A DNA stretch of 64,000 bases, from assembly GCF_005885675.1 (NCBI RefSeq), contig NZ_VANR01000004.1:186001-250000 (forward strand), in the 5' to 3' direction. A program made the translations under genes and the position numbers. How positions within the stretch are numbered: position 1 is the first letter of the stretch; every line of letters starts with the position of its first letter. Below the pieces are notes generated by a model. It did no database searches. It saw only the letters and a list, made by a program, of their open reading frames with translations, and was not told the origin of the DNA. The stretch comes from Polaribacter aestuariivivens (lineage in GTDB: Bacteria > Bacteroidota > Bacteroidia > Flavobacteriales > Flavobacteriaceae). Of this stretch, positions 35,981-44,076 are shown piece by piece.

Positions 35981-37264
35981 TTACTTCATCAAAAAAGCCT
36001 TCAAATCTTCATAAGAAGAAGCTTTAATAGCCACTTTTTTATTATTGATTACTTTCTGAATCTGTTCTGGAATCTTCACTTTAACAGGCAAAGTTTCTTC
36101 TACAACATCTAAAAACTTTACAGGATGTGCCGTTTCTAAAAACACCCCAAATTCGTTTTCATTTAAACCATATTTTTCCAATCCTAAATAGCCAACTGCT
36201 CCATGGGGATCTGCAACATAACCAGATTCTTTGTAAATCGCTTTCATCTTTTCGCGAGTTTCATAGTCAGAAAAACTATAAGAAGAAAAATGCTTTTTTA
36301 AAGCCTCAAAATCGTTGTTATACAATTCCTGAATTCTAATAAAATTACTTGGGTTTCCAACATCCATTGCATTAGAAATGGTTGCTTTAGATGGTTTTGG
36401 AGTATATTTTCCGTCTTTTAAATAATTAGGAACAGTATCATTTACATTCGTAGAAGCTACAAAATGTTTGATAGGTAAACCTAGTTTTTGCGCCATAACT
36501 CCAGCGCAAATATTGCCAAAATTTCCACTTGGTACAGAGAAAACCAATTCTTTATTTAGTTTTTTTAATTCTTTATAAGTGAAGAAAAAGTAGAACATTT
36601 GTGGCAACCAACGTGCAACATTTATTGAATTTGCAGAGGTTAATGTTCTAGAAATTTCTTCATCTAAAAAAGCAGTTTTTACCATTTCTTGACAATCATC
36701 AAAAACACCATCTACTTCTAAAGCTGTAATATTCTGACCTAAAGTAGTTAGTTGTTTTTCTTGAATATCGCTAACTTTTCCAGAAGGATATAAAATAACT
36801 ACATTTACACCTTTTACACCTAAAAATCCATTGGCAACTGCGCCTCCAGTATCTCCAGAAGTCGCAACTAAAACTGTTACTTCTTTATCATTTCCTTGGT
36901 TGAAATATTCCAAACATTTCGCCATAAATTTGGCACCAACATCTTTAAAAGCCATTGTTGGTCCGTGAAACAATTCTAAAGAAGCAATATTATCTGTAAT
37001 TTTTACCACAGGAAAATCGAAAGAAACCGTTTCTTCAATAATTTCTTTTAATTTTTCGGTCGGAATTTCATCACCCACAAACTGTTTAATTACTTCAAAA
37101 GCAATTTCTTGATTGGAATAATTCTCTATATTTTCAATAAAATCTTTTGAAAGTGGCGTAATTGTTTCCGGAAAATAAATTCCTCTGTCTTTTGCCAAAC
37201 CTTCTACAACTGCGTTTTTAAAAGTTGTTTTTGGCGATTTTCTATGTAAACTGTAGTAGTTCAT
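35981..37264 (-). CDS. thrC: Threonine synthase
   Basis: 427 residues from the ATG at 37264 (MNYYSLHRKSP), the usual length. It converts O-phosphohomoserine to threonine with PLP; the lysine is in PTMAFKDVGAKF, and the phosphate loop is VATSGDTGGAVANGF. A longer open frame reaches back to 37315 from a TTG, but its extra 17 residues are encoded by the intergenic heptad repeat and are not part of the family, so I rejected that start. Last gene of the thrA-thrB-thrC operon. Confidence 0.96.
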   Translation of the reverse strand: MNYYSLHRKSPKTTFKNAVVEGLAKDRGIYFPETITPLSKDFIENIENYSNQEIAFEVIKQFVGDEIPTEKLKEIIEETVSFDFPVVKITDNIASLELFHGPTMAFKDVGAKFMAKCLEYFNQGNDKEVTVLVATSGDTGGAVANGFLGVKGVNVVILYPSGKVSDIQEKQLTTLGQNITALEVDGVFDDCQEMVKTAFLDEEISRTLTSANSINVARWLPQMFYFFFTYKELKKLNKELVFSVPSGNFGNICAGVMAQKLGLPIKHFVASTNVNDTVPNYLKDGKYTPKPSKATISNAMDVGNPSNFIRIQELYNNDFEALKKHFSSYSFSDYETREKMKAIYKESGYVADPHGAVGYLGLEKYGLNENEFGVFLETAHPVKFLDVVEETLPVKVKIPEQIQKVINNKKVAIKASSYEDLKAFLMK

Positions 37265-37332
37265 TTTTTGGTTTTTGGTTTGTAGTTGACGGTTTCTGGC
37301 GAGACTATCAACCAAAAACCATTAACCAGCAA
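37265..37332 (-). repeat. thrB-thrC intergenic heptad arrays forming a 12-bp hairpin
   Basis: TGGTTTTTGGTT (37269-37280) and AACCAAAAACCA (37310-37321) are a perfect 12-bp inverted repeat with a 29-base loop. On the minus strand ACCAAAA-type heptads directly precede the thrC ATG. There is no T run, so it is not a simple terminator. Confidence 0.75.
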
Positions 37333-38256
37333 CTATTTTATGATTTTCATTCCTGCTGGATTCACTTTTGAGATAAACAACTCAAAATCAATTCCAGTAT
37401 TTTTATATGCTTCGTTAATTGCATTATGTACTTTTTCTGCAATTTCATCACCTTCGCACAAAGCATAAATTGTTGGGCCAGAACCAGAAATTCCTGCACC
37501 TAAAGCTCCAGCTTTTACAGCACTTTCTTTTACTTCATCAAAAAATGGAATTAAAGATTTTCTTGCAGGTTCTGCAACCAAATCTACCAAAGAATTACTA
37601 ATTAATTCGTAATTATTGGTGTATAATCCACTCACTAATCCACCAACATTTGCCCATTGTGTAATGGCATTTTTTAATGGAATTTCTTTTGGTAAAACTT
37701 CTCTAGCGTCTTTTGTTTTTACTTCAATTTGAGGATGAATTGCTACCACCCTCAATTTTTCTGGAACTGGAAGTTTTATAATATCCAAAGGTTCGTAACT
37801 TCTTACGAGCACAAAACCTCCATAAATTGCGGCAGCAACATTGTCGGCAATTGGAGTTCCACAAGCAACTTCTTCGCCAAACATCGCAAATTTTGTGAGT
37901 TCTAGTTCAGAATACTTATTTTCTAAAAACTGATTTACACCAAAAGCAGCACCTGCAGCACTTGCAGCAGAACTCCCCAAACCACTTCCAGGAGAAAATC
38001 CTTTGTGGATGGTAAGTTCAATTCCGAAATTTGCATTGGCTTCTAATAATATTTTTTTAACCACAGCACTTGCTGCGTTTTTATCAACATCATAGGTTAA
38101 ATCTGCGCCAGTAATATTGGTTATTTTTACTCCTTTTTCAGTTGTTTTTGTAAACGTCATTTCATCGCCAATGGCATCTACTGCAAAACCCATAGAATCG
38201 AATCCGCAGGAAACATTGGCAACAGTTGCAGGAGAAAATATTTTTAAAGTTTTCAT
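37333..38256 (-). CDS. thrB: Homoserine kinase
   Basis: 307 residues, GHMP kinase fold. It phosphorylates homoserine. The ATP loop is SPGSGLGSSAASAAGAA (about residues 88-104). Other motifs are the N-terminal SPATVANVSCGFDSMGFA and the C-terminal GALGAGISGSGPTIYAL. It is the second gene of the thr operon, 77 bases after thrA, in a gap filled by heptad repeats. Confidence 0.96.
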   Translation of the reverse strand: MKTLKIFSPATVANVSCGFDSMGFAVDAIGDEMTFTKTTEKGVKITNITGADLTYDVDKNAASAVVKKILLEANANFGIELTIHKGFSPGSGLGSSAASAAGAAFGVNQFLENKYSELELTKFAMFGEEVACGTPIADNVAAAIYGGFVLVRSYEPLDIIKLPVPEKLRVVAIHPQIEVKTKDAREVLPKEIPLKNAITQWANVGGLVSGLYTNNYELISNSLVDLVAEPARKSLIPFFDEVKESAVKAGALGAGISGSGPTIYALCEGDEIAEKVHNAINEAYKNTGIDFELFISKVNPAGMKIIK

Positions 38257-38333
38257 TTATTTTGGTTTGTGGTTTATGGTTGATGGTTTTTAGTTCAGAT
38301 GAGAACCATCAACCAACAACTAAAAACCAATAA
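38257..38333 (-). repeat. thrA-thrB intergenic heptad arrays forming a 12-bp hairpin
   Basis: TGGTTGATGGTT (38277-38288) and AACCATCAACCA (38304-38315) are a perfect inverted repeat with a 15-base loop. The minus strand before the thrB ATG reads as heptads AACCATC, AACCATA, AACCACA, AACCAAA and then ATAA-ATG. Confidence 0.75.
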
Positions 38334-40772
38334 CTATTTAGTAGTTCTAATAATATCAGCAAAAATACCAGAAGCAGTAACATCTGCACCAGCTCCAGCA
38401 CCTTTTATAATTAAAGGATTTTCTGGATATCTATCTGTAAAAAATAATACAATATTATCACTTCCATCTAAATTATAAAAAGGATGGTTTGAAGGAATGT
38501 GCTGCAAGCCAACATTTGCTTTTCCATCTGCAAATTCTGCAACATATTTTAAACGACAATTTTTGTCATTTGCTTCCTTAAAAATTTGTTGAAAATGTGC
38601 TTCGTTCTTTGTTAAAGAAGCATAGAAATCATCATTATTTTTGGTTTTTAAACTTTCTTCAGGAAGAAAAGCATTTTTAGAAATATCACTTAATTCTAAA
38701 TCGTAACCACTTTCTCTGGCAAGAATTAAAATTTTTCTGGCAACATCAACTCCGCTTAAATCAATTTTTGGATCTGGTTCTGTATAACCTTCTTTTTGTG
38801 CTTGCTCAACAACATCGTGAAAAGTTGAATTTTCACTAAAATTATTAAACACAAAGTTTAAACTTCCAGATAAAACAGCCTGAATTTTATGAACTCTATC
38901 ACCAGAATTAATCAGGTTTTTTAATGTGTCTATAATTGGTAAACCTGCACCTACATTTGTTTCAAACAAAAATGGTGCATTGTATTTTCTTGAAACTTCT
39001 TTCAACGTTTTATAGTTGTCTAACAAAGATGCACAGGCAATTTTATTACAGGTTACCACTCCAATACTTTGTCTTAAATAATTCTCGTAAACTTCGGAAA
39101 CAGCTTGATTTGCAGTATTGTCTACAAAAACACTATTTCTCAAATTACATTCTTTTGTTTTGTTAAAGAACTTTTCTAAACTTGTTTGTTCTCCGTTTTC
39201 TAAAAGTTCTTTCCAGTTTTTTAAATCGATTCCTTTTTCGTCAAAAAACATTTTTCTGGAATTGGATAAACCAATCACACGAATTTTCAGTTTTAAATGC
39301 TGTTTCAAATGTTTTTTTTGCTGCTCTAATTGCGCTAAAAATCGTTCTCCAACATTACCAACACCCGTTACAAAAAGATTTATTTGTTTAATTTTTTCCT
39401 CAAAAAATTGTTCATGCAACGTATTTAAAGCTTTTTTCGCATCACTTTTATTAATTACTGCAGAAATATTTTTCTCTGTAGAACCTTGTGCAATGGCTCT
39501 AATATTCACATTATTTTTCCCCAAAGAGCTAAACATTTGTCCGCTTAAACCTTGGTGATTTTTCATATTATCACCCACCAAAGCAATAATGCATAAATCT
39601 TGTTCTAATTTTACAGGATTTACTTTTTGTTTTTCAATTTCAAACTCGAAAGTTTCATCAATTACGGCTTTTGCTTTTTGGGCATCTTCATCTGCAATAC
39701 CAATACAAATAGATAATTCCGACGAAGCCTGCGTAATTAAAATAATATTGATGTTATGAAAAGAAATGGCTTCAAATAAACGTTTCGAAAAACCAGGAAT
39801 TCCAACCATTCCACTTCCTTCCAAGGTAATTAACGTTATGTTTTCTATATGGCTAATTCCTTTTACAGGCTTTTTATTACTCGTTTCTTTGGCAATTAAA
39901 GTTCCTTCTTCCTCTGGCTTAAATGTGTTTTTAATCCAAATAGGAATTTCTTTTTTCAATACTGGCTGAATCGTTGGCGGATAAATAACTTTCGCGCCAA
40001 AATGAGACAATTCCATGGCTTCGTGATACGAAATATGTGGAATAGGAAATGCTTGTTTTACCACACTTGGGTTGGCAGTAAACATTCCAGAAACGTCTGT
40101 CCAGATTTGTAATTCTTCCGCATTTACAGCAGCAGCAATAATTGCAGCAGTATAATCAGAGCCTCCTCTTCCTAAAGTGGTGGTTTTTCCTTCAAAAGTA
40201 TTTGCAACAAAACCCGGTAAAAGAGTCACTTGTTTTTGGTTTCCATCGAAATAAGTTGCAATATTTTTATTGGTTTCTGCAAAATTAACGGTTGCATTTA
40301 AATAATTATCAGAAGCAATAATTAATTCTCTACTATCTTTATATTCAGTTTCAAAAGAAAGGCTTGCAGCTTTAGCAATAATAGAAGAAGATAATAGTTC
40401 TCCAAAACTAGAAATAGTTGCCAAAGTTTTAGGTGTTAACTCTTGCAATAAGTAACAACCTTCGTAAATAGTTTCTAAATGGTCTAAAAGTTCTTGAACA
40501 TAATTCTTGATCTCAGAAATATTTTCTTCTAGAACCAATTCTCTAAGTATATCAAAATGTAGATTCTCTATTTTTTTAAAAACGGTTTTATAGTCCTCGT
40601 TTTTTGAAGCTGCTAAATTTGCGCCTTCAATTAAAGCATTGGTTGTTTTTCCAAAAGCAGAAACTACAACTGCAATTTTTGTGGATTTTGAAGCTTTTTC
40701 AACAATTGATAAAACTTTTTTTATGTTTTCTGAATTTGCGACAGACGAACCGCCGAATTTTAATACTTTCAT
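38334..40772 (-). CDS. thrA: Bifunctional aspartate kinase / homoserine dehydrogenase
   Basis: 812 residues. The kinase half (about 1-460) begins MKVLKFGGSSVANSENI and has LGRGGSDYTAAIIAAAV; two ACT-type regulatory segments follow (about 310-450; SGMVGIPGFSKRLFEAIS). The dehydrogenase half starts with the Rossmann motif VTGVGNVGERFLAQL at about 465 and carries GVVTCNKIACA and NVGAGLPIIDTLKNL. Feedback by threonine is usual for this fusion. First gene of the operon; a probable attenuator leader peptide lies 108 bases upstream. Confidence 0.97.
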   Translation of the reverse strand: MKVLKFGGSSVANSENIKKVLSIVEKASKSTKIAVVVSAFGKTTNALIEGANLAASKNEDYKTVFKKIENLHFDILRELVLEENISEIKNYVQELLDHLETIYEGCYLLQELTPKTLATISSFGELLSSSIIAKAASLSFETEYKDSRELIIASDNYLNATVNFAETNKNIATYFDGNQKQVTLLPGFVANTFEGKTTTLGRGGSDYTAAIIAAAVNAEELQIWTDVSGMFTANPSVVKQAFPIPHISYHEAMELSHFGAKVIYPPTIQPVLKKEIPIWIKNTFKPEEEGTLIAKETSNKKPVKGISHIENITLITLEGSGMVGIPGFSKRLFEAISFHNINIILITQASSELSICIGIADEDAQKAKAVIDETFEFEIEKQKVNPVKLEQDLCIIALVGDNMKNHQGLSGQMFSSLGKNNVNIRAIAQGSTEKNISAVINKSDAKKALNTLHEQFFEEKIKQINLFVTGVGNVGERFLAQLEQQKKHLKQHLKLKIRVIGLSNSRKMFFDEKGIDLKNWKELLENGEQTSLEKFFNKTKECNLRNSVFVDNTANQAVSEVYENYLRQSIGVVTCNKIACASLLDNYKTLKEVSRKYNAPFLFETNVGAGLPIIDTLKNLINSGDRVHKIQAVLSGSLNFVFNNFSENSTFHDVVEQAQKEGYTEPDPKIDLSGVDVARKILILARESGYDLELSDISKNAFLPEESLKTKNNDDFYASLTKNEAHFQQIFKEANDKNCRLKYVAEFADGKANVGLQHIPSNHPFYNLDGSDNIVLFFTDRYPENPLIIKGAGAGADVTASGIFADIIRTTK

Positions 40773-40817
40773 CTTTTTAAGAATAAATATTCTGTGAAAT
40801 TAATTTTTTATTGAGAG

Positions 40818-40841
40818 TTGTTTCAAAATTATTCGAAACAA
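40818..40841 (-). promoter_or_regulatory. Hairpin between the thr leader peptide and thrA
   Basis: TTGTTTC (40818-40824) and GAAACAA (40835-40841), extendable by two weak pairs. It stands after the leader ORF where an attenuator hairpin would be expected, but no long T run follows on the minus strand, so it is not a classical terminator. Confidence 0.35.
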
Positions 40842-40879
40842 TTTAAATGACCTATGCTGATATGAAATATAATAAACCC

Positions 40880-40969
40880 CTAAAGGGTAATTGTTGTAGT
40901 TGTGCCAATAATAATACCTGCTAAAGAAATAGCATTGGTTAGTTTTGTATGTATTATTAAATTATTCAC
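40880..40969 (-). CDS. thrL: Threonine/isoleucine-rich leader peptide of the thr operon
   Basis: A 29-codon ORF from a GTG (40969) to a TAG (40880-40882), 108 bases upstream of thrA. Its second half reads ISLAGIIIGTTTTITL: three Ile codons in a row, then four Thr codons in a row, then Ile-Thr. In total 7 Ile and 7 Thr among 29 residues. This is the composition of thr attenuator peptides (as in E. coli thrL), where shortage of Thr- or Ile-tRNA stalls the ribosome. The start codon is 4 bases after the predicted -7 element, so the message may be leaderless. The symbol is by analogy only. Confidence 0.7.
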   Translation of the reverse strand: MNNLIIHTKLTNAISLAGIIIGTTTTITL

Positions 40970-40973
40970 AAGG

Positions 40974-41003
40974 CAAAAATATTAGAAATATTTAATTAGC
41001 AAA
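40974..41003 (-). promoter_or_regulatory. Promoter of the thr operon
   Basis: On the minus strand TTTG (41003-41000), an 18-base spacer and TATTTTTG (40981-40974). Full match to the pattern. The leader-peptide GTG follows after only CCTT. Confidence 0.6.
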
Positions 41004-41085
41004 CAAGAACTTGTGTTTATTTTATGTTTTTAATGAATTTATATCATATTGATAAAAACAAGTAGTGAAAATTTAAAATTTGACA

Positions 41086-42648
41086 TTACTTGGATAGTTG
41101 TTGTGATTTTTCCTTAATAATTTGTGCAATGGATTTGTTTTCAATTTTACTTTCTAACCAAGATAAAATATCTAAATATAAAAATGCTCTTTTTTCATAA
41201 GGATGATTTTCGAAGACTTTTAGCTTAGCGTGAATTTTCTTAAATTCATTTTTAATTTCATGAGGAAAAACATCACTTAAATCTCTAATAGAAGTTAAAA
41301 ATACTTTTTGCACTTCCTGTAAGTTCTCCATTTTTAATAAGAACTTATAGGTATCAACAAACTGTCTTTCCAAATCGTAATCTAAACCACATTCGTAGTG
41401 CGCAATTAAATTTAAAACACGCGCAAAACATTGCAAATCTTCGGCAGCACCAATATTTTTTGATTTTATTATTTTTTGTAAATAGGCAATACACAATTCA
41501 TTTTTATCCATTCCAAAATACAAACAGGCAATTTTATAATACAGCATTACCACGTAATGATTGTCAAGTCTGTTTTTATAATCGTTTATTTTTTTATTGA
41601 TAATTTCTACCAAATATTCACCTTCAGAAAAAGTGCCTTCTAAAAAATGTAAATGCAATTTGTTTGCGTATAAGTATTGAAAAATTAAAAGCTCTGTATT
41701 TGTATTTAAAGGAATATTTTTTTGTTGTATTTCTTCTTCAAAAAAAGCCAATTCTTCTTTAAAAGTTGATGTTTTTTTTACAAAAAAAGAAGCTTCTAAT
41801 AAATAATTAATTCCTTTTAAATAAAAGACAGGGTGTAGAATTATTAGTTTTTGATTTTCTTTAAACAAATTTACCCACTTGCTTGCATATTTGTAACTCT
41901 GTAAAAAATCTTGCACTAAAAAACTATGCCACAAATGCGCTTTATATAACCATAAACGCTCTCTAAAACCAAGGTTTGCATATTTATAATTAGGTAAACG
42001 ATCTTCAAAATAAGTATTTACAAATTGTAATTCCTCTTCATTTTTTACGTAACCGTTTTGTAATAAGTGGCTATATAATTGCAGTGATAAATTAGATAAT
42101 TTACTTGCAATTACGTTTTGCTGACTCAATTCTTTTGCTTGTACAGAAAGTTGATCTGCTCTATTGCTTAAGCTTCTAGTAATATATTGTGTTTCAATTA
42201 CTTTTTCAAGTTCTACAATTTCATAAGCAATGTTTTTTTCTTCATTATCCAAAGCCATGTTTTTAGCTTTTTCTAATAATTTTAAACTTTGTTTATACAA
42301 TCCTTTTTGGTATAAAACCGTTGCAAAATCTAATTGTTCTCTAATTTGAATTCGAATATTTTTATGAGCAGGGTTTAAACGTAAACTAATTAAAATTTGT
42401 TTGTATAAGTGTGCTTTTAAGTTAGATAGTTGTTGTTTTGAAACAATACCACTACCAATAATTACCTTTTCATCGTACACTTTTAGTTTTTCTAAAAATT
42501 TAAATAAAGAGAAAAATTTAGCATCAATATTACCACCTAATCTACCTACATAAAGATTAAATTGTCTTTTTTCAGACTTAGTTAAAGATTTAATTAAAAC
42601 AAAAAGTGCATCATTTTGTTGATTGGCGAATGTAATGCTTTTACTCAT
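41086..42648 (-). CDS. Helical-repeat (TPR-like) protein of unknown function
   Basis: 520 residues, almost all alpha-helical, with no signal peptide. Segments such as ATVLYQKGLYKQSLKLLEKAKNMALDNEEK (about 110-140) look like TPR units, and similar helix pairs continue to the C-terminus. No enzyme motif. I recognise it only as a conserved flavobacterial hypothetical. It lies between the thr promoter and the divergent leuA gene and ends 83 bases before the thr promoter, on the same strand as thrABC, so read-through into the thr leader is possible. Confidence 0.7.
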   Translation of the reverse strand: MSKSITFANQQNDALFVLIKSLTKSEKRQFNLYVGRLGGNIDAKFFSLFKFLEKLKVYDEKVIIGSGIVSKQQLSNLKAHLYKQILISLRLNPAHKNIRIQIREQLDFATVLYQKGLYKQSLKLLEKAKNMALDNEEKNIAYEIVELEKVIETQYITRSLSNRADQLSVQAKELSQQNVIASKLSNLSLQLYSHLLQNGYVKNEEELQFVNTYFEDRLPNYKYANLGFRERLWLYKAHLWHSFLVQDFLQSYKYASKWVNLFKENQKLIILHPVFYLKGINYLLEASFFVKKTSTFKEELAFFEEEIQQKNIPLNTNTELLIFQYLYANKLHLHFLEGTFSEGEYLVEIINKKINDYKNRLDNHYVVMLYYKIACLYFGMDKNELCIAYLQKIIKSKNIGAAEDLQCFARVLNLIAHYECGLDYDLERQFVDTYKFLLKMENLQEVQKVFLTSIRDLSDVFPHEIKNEFKKIHAKLKVFENHPYEKRAFLYLDILSWLESKIENKSIAQIIKEKSQQLSK

Positions 42649-42673
42649 AATATACTGTAAATCAATTATTTGG

Positions 42674-42681
42674 TATATTTG
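42674..42681 (+). promoter_or_regulatory. First -7 promoter element upstream of leuA
   Basis: TATATTTG, full TAnnTTTG match, in the divergent gap. A second identical element is at 42742-42749, about 32 bases before the leuA ATG. Neither has a clear TTG at the right distance. Confidence 0.4.
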
Positions 42682-42741
42682 TTTTTAGTTTAGAAATCGT
42701 GCTTTTCAAAAAGATTACCCTTACATATAAAATGCAAGATA

Positions 42742-42749
42742 TATATTTG
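42742..42749 (+). promoter_or_regulatory. Second -7 promoter element upstream of leuA
   Basis: TATATTTG again; predicted start about 42754, leader about 27 bases. Confidence 0.4.
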
Positions 42750-42780
42750 ATTTATAATAAAGATAATCTTTTCAGAAATT

Positions 42781-43956
42781 ATGCAAGATAACAAAGTACA
42801 AATTTTCGATACGACATTAAGAGATGGAGAACAAGTTCCTGGATGTAAATTAGATACAAAACAGAAATTAGTGATTGCTGAAAGATTAGATTTACTTGGA
42901 GTAAATGTTATAGAAGCTGGTTTTCCAGTTTCAAGCCCTGGAGATTTTGCATCTGTTTCTGAAATTGCAAAAATTGTAAAAAATGCAACTGTTTGTGGGT
43001 TAACTAGAGCTGTAGAAAACGATATTAAAGTTGCTGCAGAAGCTTTAAAATTTGCAAAACATCCAAGAATTCATACAGGAATTGGGACAAGTGATTCTCA
43101 TATAAAATTCAAATTTAATTCCACAAGAGACAAGGTTATTGAAAGAGCTGTAAAGGCTGTTTCTTATGCAAAATCTTTTGTAGAAGATATTGAGTTTTAT
43201 GCAGAAGATGCTGGTAGAACAGATAATGAGTTTTTGGCAAAAGTTTGCGAAGAAGTTATCAAAGCAGGAGCAACTGTATTAAATATTCCAGATACAACAG
43301 GGTATTGTTTACCAGAAGAATATGGTGCAAAAATGAAATATTTACGTGAAAACGTAAAGGGAATTGAAAACGTAATTCTTTCTTGTCACTGTCATAACGA
43401 TTTAGGAATGGCAACAGCAAACTCAATTGCAGGTGTTATTAATGGAGCACGTCAAATAGAATGTACCATTAACGGAATTGGAGAAAGAGCAGGGAACACA
43501 GCTTTAGAAGAAGTGGTAATGGTCTTAAAACAGCACCCGTATTTAAACTTAGAAACTTCTATCAATACAAAGTTATTATATGATACAAGTATTATGGTTC
43601 GCGAAAGTATGGGAATGCCAGTACAACCAAACAAGGCAATTGTAGGTGCAAATGCATTTGCGCACAGTTCTGGAATTCATCAAGATGGAGTGATAAAAAA
43701 CAGAGAAACATATGAAATTATGGATCCTGAAGATGTTGGTGTTACAGAAAGTGCAATTGTTTTAACAGCAAGAAGTGGTAGAGCAGCACTAGCTTATAGA
43801 GCCAAAAAAATAGGGTATGAATTAACCAAAATTCAGTTAGATAGTGCATATACTTCTTTTTTAGAAACTGCGGATAAGCAAAAAGAAGTAAAAGATGAAG
43901 ATATTCATCAAATAATGAAACAAGTAAACAACGTTTCTAAAATAGCAATCGCTTAA
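42781..43956 (+). CDS. leuA: 2-isopropylmalate synthase, short form without regulatory domain
   Basis: 391 residues. It joins acetyl-CoA to 2-oxoisovalerate in the first leucine step. The HMGL-like TIM barrel has [13 protein letters not shown], the metal site [31 protein letters not shown] and [11 protein letters not shown] in the linker. Enterobacterial LeuA is about 520 residues; here the C-terminal leucine-binding LeuA dimer domain is missing, as is usual in Bacteroidota. A homocitrate or citramalate synthase role cannot be excluded from sequence alone, but leuB directly downstream supports LeuA. Confidence 0.9.
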   Translation: MQDNKVQIFDTTLRDGEQVPGCKLDTKQKLVIAERLDLLGVNVIEAGFPVSSPGDFASVSEIAKIVKNATVCGLTRAVENDIKVAAEALKFAKHPRIHTGIGTSDSHIKFKFNSTRDKVIERAVKAVSYAKSFVEDIEFYAEDAGRTDNEFLAKVCEEVIKAGATVLNIPDTTGYCLPEEYGAKMKYLRENVKGIENVILSCHCHNDLGMATANSIAGVINGARQIECTINGIGERAGNTALEEVVMVLKQHPYLNLETSINTKLLYDTSIMVRESMGMPVQPNKAIVGANAFAHSSGIHQDGVIKNRETYEIMDPEDVGVTESAIVLTARSGRAALAYRAKKIGYELTKIQLDSAYTSFLETADKQKEVKDEDIHQIMKQVNNVSKIAIA

Positions 43957-44040
43957 TCTTAGTCAAATCGAAAATAAACTTTGTTTTCACGGGTAGTTGT
44001 AACATTTCTTAATCAACCAAATAATTAGTAAATTAGCAAC

Positions 44041-44048
44041 TACCTTTG
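44041..44048 (+). promoter_or_regulatory. -7 promoter element for leuB, within a stem-loop
   Basis: TACCTTTG, full match. Its first bases lie in the arm CAACTACC (44037-44044), which pairs with GGTAGTTG (43992-43999). A small hairpin GATTC-AAAA-GAATC follows. It suggests leuB can be read separately from leuA. Confidence 0.35.
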
Positions 44049-44076
44049 ATTCAAAAGAATCTTCAAAATAAAGTAA

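Noticed and set aside
37265..37315. N-terminal extension of thrC from a TTG at 37315
   Set aside because: The 17 extra residues are read from the intergenic heptad repeat and are not part of the threonine synthase family; the ATG at 37264 gives the standard N-terminus.
39118..39558. Plus-strand 146-codon ORF inside thrA
   Set aside because: Cysteine/phenylalanine/serine-rich shadow of Lys/Glu-rich coding sequence; no independent start context.
40942..40953. ATG of a four-codon ORF (Met-Leu-Phe-Leu) inside the thr leader
   Set aside because: It is out of frame with the Ile/Thr run and ends before it; the GTG frame explains the regulatory codons.
42732..42791. Short ORF upstream of leuA tested as a leucine leader peptide
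   Set aside because: It has only two Leu codons, not adjacent, overlaps the leuA start in another frame, and has no terminator hairpin. Its first ten bases repeat those of leuA, which may be chance.
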